This document shows, one piece after another, positions 59,988 through 64,000 of a DNA stretch of 64,000 bases. Below the pieces are notes generated by a model, which was not told where the DNA came from, made no database searches, and saw only the letters and a list, made by a program, of their open reading frames with translations. The stretch covers positions 632,545 to 696,544 of the forward strand of contig NW_006920415.1 in NCBI RefSeq assembly GCF_000344685.1, given 5' to 3'. How positions within the stretch are numbered: the first letter of the stretch is position 1; every line of letters begins with the position of its first letter. Source of the stretch: Gloeophyllum trabeum ATCC 11539. Lineage: Eukaryota > Basidiomycota > Agaricomycetes > Gloeophyllales > Gloeophyllaceae. Made by a program: the position numbers and the translations under genes.

Positions 59988-60860
59988 ACTTAGATTATCT
60001 TACGCTATTCTTGGACAGGTTTTGCCATCACGATCCGGTTACCCATTGAAAGATCGTGAATGGTATGTGGAGTGAATCATCTATAGCGAACGCTCGGGTA
60101 CGATGGGCATCGCTGCAAGAACCTTGAAGCTTAAGATGGACTGTGATCGTACTTCACTCAATGAATGGAAGCGTGGGAATCGTCGGACACGCCGGTCCCC
60201 CGACCTTTCCTTTCGTTGAAATTTTAGACTCTTGAGGTGAATTGGAAGCCAAGGGTCGTTAGCAACAATTGCACCCGGGCACAGAAGAGCCTTCATTAAT
60301 TTGAATGGCCTACACGACGCTGTACATAGGTCGAAGACAGCCCATTGCGAAAGACTCGTGGAGCCACGCGGGACCGCGGTCCTGAGAGAGACCTGATTAA
60401 GACCAATACAGGGTTTGTGGGTCCCCGGTCGGCTGGGATATGGTTCCCAACTTCCAAATTTGCCGAATAGCTGTTCCTCCTAATTAATCCTTCGCGTCGT
60501 CGCGCCCAGATTCCGATCCTAATTGCCTGCAATGGCTCCTGTAAGCGTTGCTGCCGACGACGACCATCGCCTGAGGCTCGCCCACCCCGTTCCCTCGCCG
60601 TACTACATGCCCGGGCCAGCGACAGCATCGAGCAGCACGCTCCCCAACCCGCCGTCGCAGCCAGCCTCGCCGTTCAGGCCACCAGCGCCCCCGCAGACGC
60701 TACGGAATGGGAGCACGTCCAGCTCGCGGTCGCTCAGACGAGATAAAGAACGGGACCGCGAACGCGAAGCATCGCGGGGGTCGCCCAGCTTGGGCGGCGA
60801 GCCCTCGACATCGAAGAAGGCCGCCGCTGCGACCAACGGCCACGCAAGCCCATCGACGCC
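59977..60860 (+). repeat. 884-bp exact duplicate, left copy (probable assembly artefact)
   Basis: This block is identical, as far as compared line by line, to 61117-62000 at a constant offset of 1,140. It ends exactly where the N run begins, and the other copy starts exactly where the N run ends. It includes the promoter and first 329 coding bases of the kelch gene. Confidence 0.93.
60532..60860 (+). pseudogene. Partial 5' copy of the kelch-repeat gene, cut by the gap
   Basis: Starts MAPVSVAADDDHRLRLAHPV and is identical to the start of the gene at 61672. It stops at the N run after 109 codons and part of the next. It should be treated as an assembly duplicate and not as a second gene. Confidence 0.85.
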
Positions 60861-61116
60861 NNNNNNNNNNNNNNNNNNNNNNNNNNNNNNNNNNNNNNNN
60901 NNNNNNNNNNNNNNNNNNNNNNNNNNNNNNNNNNNNNNNNNNNNNNNNNNNNNNNNNNNNNNNNNNNNNNNNNNNNNNNNNNNNNNNNNNNNNNNNNNNN
61001 NNNNNNNNNNNNNNNNNNNNNNNNNNNNNNNNNNNNNNNNNNNNNNNNNNNNNNNNNNNNNNNNNNNNNNNNNNNNNNNNNNNNNNNNNNNNNNNNNNNN
61101 NNNNNNNNNNNNNNNN
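60861..61116. other. Assembly gap (256 N)
   Basis: A run of N between two copies of the same 884-bp sequence. Its size probably has no biological meaning. Confidence 0.99.
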
Positions 61117-62000
61117 ATTCCTAGTCTACTTAGATTATCTTACGCTATTCTTGGACAGGTTTTGCCATCACGATCCGGTTACCCATTGAAAGATCGTGAA
61201 TGGTATGTGGAGTGAATCATCTATAGCGAACGCTCGGGTACGATGGGCATCGCTGCAAGAACCTTGAAGCTTAAGATGGACTGTGATCGTACTTCACTCA
61301 ATGAATGGAAGCGTGGGAATCGTCGGACACGCCGGTCCCCCGACCTTTCCTTTCGTTGAAATTTTAGACTCTTGAGGTGAATTGGAAGCCAAGGGTCGTT
61401 AGCAACAATTGCACCCGGGCACAGAAGAGCCTTCATTAATTTGAATGGCCTACACGACGCTGTACATAGGTCGAAGACAGCCCATTGCGAAAGACTCGTG
61501 GAGCCACGCGGGACCGCGGTCCTGAGAGAGACCTGATTAAGACCAATACAGGGTTTGTGGGTCCCCGGTCGGCTGGGATATGGTTCCCAACTTCCAAATT
61601 TGCCGAATAGCTGTTCCTCCTAATTAATCCTTCGCGTCGTCGCGCCCAGATTCCGATCCTAATTGCCTGCAATGGCTCCTGTAAGCGTTGCTGCCGACGA
61701 CGACCATCGCCTGAGGCTCGCCCACCCCGTTCCCTCGCCGTACTACATGCCCGGGCCAGCGACAGCATCGAGCAGCACGCTCCCCAACCCGCCGTCGCAG
61801 CCAGCCTCGCCGTTCAGGCCACCAGCGCCCCCGCAGACGCTACGGAATGGGAGCACGTCCAGCTCGCGGTCGCTCAGACGAGATAAAGAACGGGACCGCG
61901 AACGCGAAGCATCGCGGGGGTCGCCCAGCTTGGGCGGCGAGCCCTCGACATCGAAGAAGGCCGCCGCTGCGACCAACGGCCACGCAAGCCCATCGACGCC
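61117..62000 (+). repeat. 884-bp exact duplicate, right copy (contig start)
   Basis: Second copy of the 59977-60860 block, continuous with the full kelch gene. Its first base falls one base inside the retroposon target duplication, which may mark where the two haplotypes differ. Confidence 0.93.
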
Positions 62001-63281
62001 GGTGGGCTCGACAAAGGAGCTACCAGGTTCGACAACGAAGAGTGCTTCGAAAAGCAAGAGCGTCGCCCCTCAGCCGCGCATACGGACGAACCCCCATCTG
62101 ACGAACGATCCGAATGCGGAGCCCGCGCCCGCGGCGGTCATGTACTGGAGTCGTGCGCCGGTGTACGGTGCGCTGCCCATGCGCGGGATGCGTGCCCATA
62201 GTGTGACGCTGGTTGACAACGTCGCGTGGCTGTTCGGCGGGTGCGACGATAAGGGGTGCTGGCAGGATGTGTACTGCTTCGACACAGGTGCGTGCGGACC
62301 CACCCCTCCTGTTCCATGTACTCACAGAAGCTCCTCTTCCTCATACGCCCATGCAGAAACGCTACAATGGTCACATCCAGAAATGGTCGGCGACATCCCC
62401 CCGCCGTGCCGCGCACATACAGCGACGCTGGTGGACAAACGACTAGTCATCTTCGGTGGTGGGCAGGGCCCCGTGTACTACAATAACGTCTACATCCTCG
62501 ACACCGTCACGCGGCGGTGGACACAACCCGTCTTTCCGCAGGATGCGCAGGGACCCGCACCCCGACGAGCGCACACCGCGGTGTTGTGGAAGGGCAAGCT
62601 GTGGGTGTTTGGCGGCGGAAACGGGATGCAGGCCCTAAACGACCTGTGGACGCTGGACGTCACGGGGCCTGTGGAGCGGATGCGCTGGGAACCTATCGAG
62701 ACATATGGCAGGAAACCAAATCCGCGCGGGTATCACACCGCGAATTTAGTAGGCGATGTCATGATCATCGTAGGCGGGAGCGATGGCAGGGAGTGTTTCT
62801 CGGATATTTGGTGCTTAAATCTGCGTACGTATTCTCTCTATATGGCTAAGCGTTCCTGATTTACCGCTGTCATGACTTGCAGTAAATCGAACGTGGACTG
62901 AGATCAAGGTCGCAACGTCGTATCGCAGACTGTCACATAGCTCTACGCAGATCGGCTCTTTCCTATTTATCACAGGCGGCCACGACGGCACAAAATACAC
63001 ATCTGATCTCCTCCTTCTTGACCTCGGTCCGTCTTCGCATCTTTCGTTCCATACTCTGCGTGTACTCACAATTTCCACCAGTATCCATGCAATACGAGCC
63101 CCGCAAAACGCTTGGCAAACCCCCTTCCCCGCGGGGCTACCACGTCTCCATCCAGGCCGACTGCCGGCTGTTCATCTTCGGCGGGTTCAACGGGCACGAC
63201 GTCTACGACGACGTGCACATGCTCGACCTCGCGGGCGCGGCGTACCTGCCCCAGGTGGCTGCGTTCAAGGTCGACATCTAG
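61672..63281 (+). CDS. Kelch-repeat beta-propeller protein
   Basis: Four exons (61672-62287, 62357-62824, 62883-63026, 63082-63281) total 1,428 nt, giving 475 residues. The first 150 residues are Pro/Ser-rich with a basic stretch (RRDKERDREREASRG) and look disordered. Then come successive kelch blades: HSVTLVDNVAWLFGGCDDKG, HTATLVDKRLVIFGGGQGP, HTAVLWKGKLWVFGGGNGM, HTANLVGDVMIIVGGSDGR, HSSTQIGSFLFITGGHDGT and HVSIQADCRLFIFGGFNGHD, each with the GG pair and the downstream Tyr/Trp pattern. Six blades would close a propeller used for protein binding. It is related in layout to fungal kelch polarity or Rab-effector proteins, but no specific ortholog is claimed. The third intron has a weak GTCCGT donor. 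Confidence 0.85.
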
Positions 63282-63797
63282 TCGGCTCGTTATGGTCATG
63301 ATCTTACGATACTGGATGACTTGGCACTATCACTATTGTTGGCACTCTCCCCATGACACTATCGTCCATCCACAAGTATGGTATTAGTTCGTATAATGTT
63401 GAGGATACATTTTTATTTTAGTGAGTGACAAGTATGTGGTGTGTCTTGGCTTGACTCTCGGGTTTGGAGATCTTGCTCGTTAACGTTTCTCGGTCTTCGG
63501 TACCGGATACGGTCCTTATTGCTGGAAGGCATTCTTTTGCTTCTTGTTTTGTTTTCTTTCGTATTGCTATTGTGCATTCACGTCTCATTCGTTCAGAACT
63601 GCATCCATACCCACGTCGCTCCCGCTTCCTCTACAAACAAGGCACTCCGTATTATGTTGTACATCCTATCTGCACATTCTAGTCCGAGCCAATACATCAC
63701 TATCTATCCTTCCCGTATGGGCAATAATTTAAATGATAGCAAGGAATGTGGTGAAGTCTAAGGATTGTGCCGTGGTCCGAAGTCAGTCGGCCATGCC
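63282..63797. other. Intergenic between convergent genes
   Basis: T-rich 3' flanks of the kelch gene and the next gene; the open frames here have no protein character. Confidence 0.5.
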
Positions 63798-64000
63798 TTA
63801 CTGGATGTAGTTGTTCTCGACCAGCTTGGTGTTGATCTGTCGTATGTCAGGGGTTATGGCGGCATATAGTGGTAACTAGCAGCCACTTACGTAGGTATCG
63901 TCGATCTTGGAGACGTCGTTCACCCCCATGAGCTGCATACTCGTCTTCAACTCCGTGGAAAGCAAGTCGATCATCCGGGATACCCCCTCTTCACCCCAGA
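63798..64000 (-). CDS. C-terminal end of a probable FMN-dependent alpha-hydroxy acid dehydrogenase
   Basis: Only the last part lies in the window; the gene continues beyond 64000. Read on the minus strand: WGEEGVSRMIDLLSTELKTS, MQLMGVNDVSKIDDTY, an intron at 63900-63837 (GTAAGT to ACAG), then INTKLVENNYIQ and the stop at 63798. The pattern GVxxxxxLLxxELxxxMxLxGV is the last helix of the FMN-dependent hydroxy acid dehydrogenase barrel (lactate dehydrogenase/cytochrome b2, glycolate oxidase). Which enzyme it is cannot be told from the tail. Confidence 0.5.

Noticed and set aside
60081..61436. Two identical 71-codon minus-strand ORFs suggesting a duplicated gene
   Set aside because: They lie in the exact 884-bp block repeated at contig ends and overlap the kelch promoter; artefact plus chance frame.

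Overview
This window is nuclear DNA of a filamentous basidiomycete, most likely an agaricomycete and perhaps a polypore (the order is an inference). The grounds are compact genes broken by many 50-60 nt GT-AG introns, GC-rich coding exons, and families I associate with Agaricomycetes: a Plavaka transposase, a DUF6532 protein and a TPR/DUF4470 protein. Assignments rest on motif and family recognition by eye; no database search was run.

Region 1-13 kb is a transposon graveyard. It holds a frameshifted reverse transcriptase/RNase H relic (1.3-3.9 kb) and a 935-bp TA-flanked inverted-repeat element (4.69-5.62 kb) with a hAT-type MITE nested inside it, marked by a perfect 8-bp target duplication. 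It also holds a composite element of about 6 kb (5.99-12.2 kb) in which a DUF6532 gene and a Plavaka transposase gene are transcribed head to head.

Region 13-43 kb is mostly housekeeping: mannose-6-phosphate isomerase, the 18S rRNA dimethylase DIM1, a KIN4-type kinase, adenylosuccinate lyase, a BBC1-like actin-patch protein, uroporphyrinogen-III synthase, a mitochondrial citrate carrier, the F1Fo-ATPase inhibitor, ATP synthase subunit h and mitochondrial RNA polymerase. Five of these serve mitochondria or their metabolites. Two pairs are divergent with short shared upstream regions: HEM4/CTP1 (119 bp) and the ATPase inhibitor/ATP14 (170 bp). Two paralogous proteins with a retrotransposon-integrase-type HHCC zinc-binding domain but no visible integrase core flank a paraoxonase-like gene at 18-24 kb.

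Region 43-52 kb looks rearranged. The C-terminal half of a TPR/DUF4470 family gene (43.1-45.5 kb, minus strand, frameshifted) and an N-terminal half of the same family (50.0-51.4 kb, plus strand) lie on opposite strands, as an inversion through one gene would leave them. A Tc1/mariner-type element with about 108-bp near-identical terminal repeats sits beside one breakpoint, and another inverted-repeat element coincides with an intron of the C-terminal half. Two membrane-protein genes lie between the halves.

Region 51-64 kb has two secreted SurE-like phosphatase paralogs flanking a cytochrome P450, then a kelch-repeat gene and the 3' end of a probable FMN-dependent dehydrogenase. A poly(A) retroposon sits at 59.8-60.0 kb. 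The next 884 bp recur exactly on the far side of a 256-bp run of N, which is best read as unmerged contig ends and not a real duplication.
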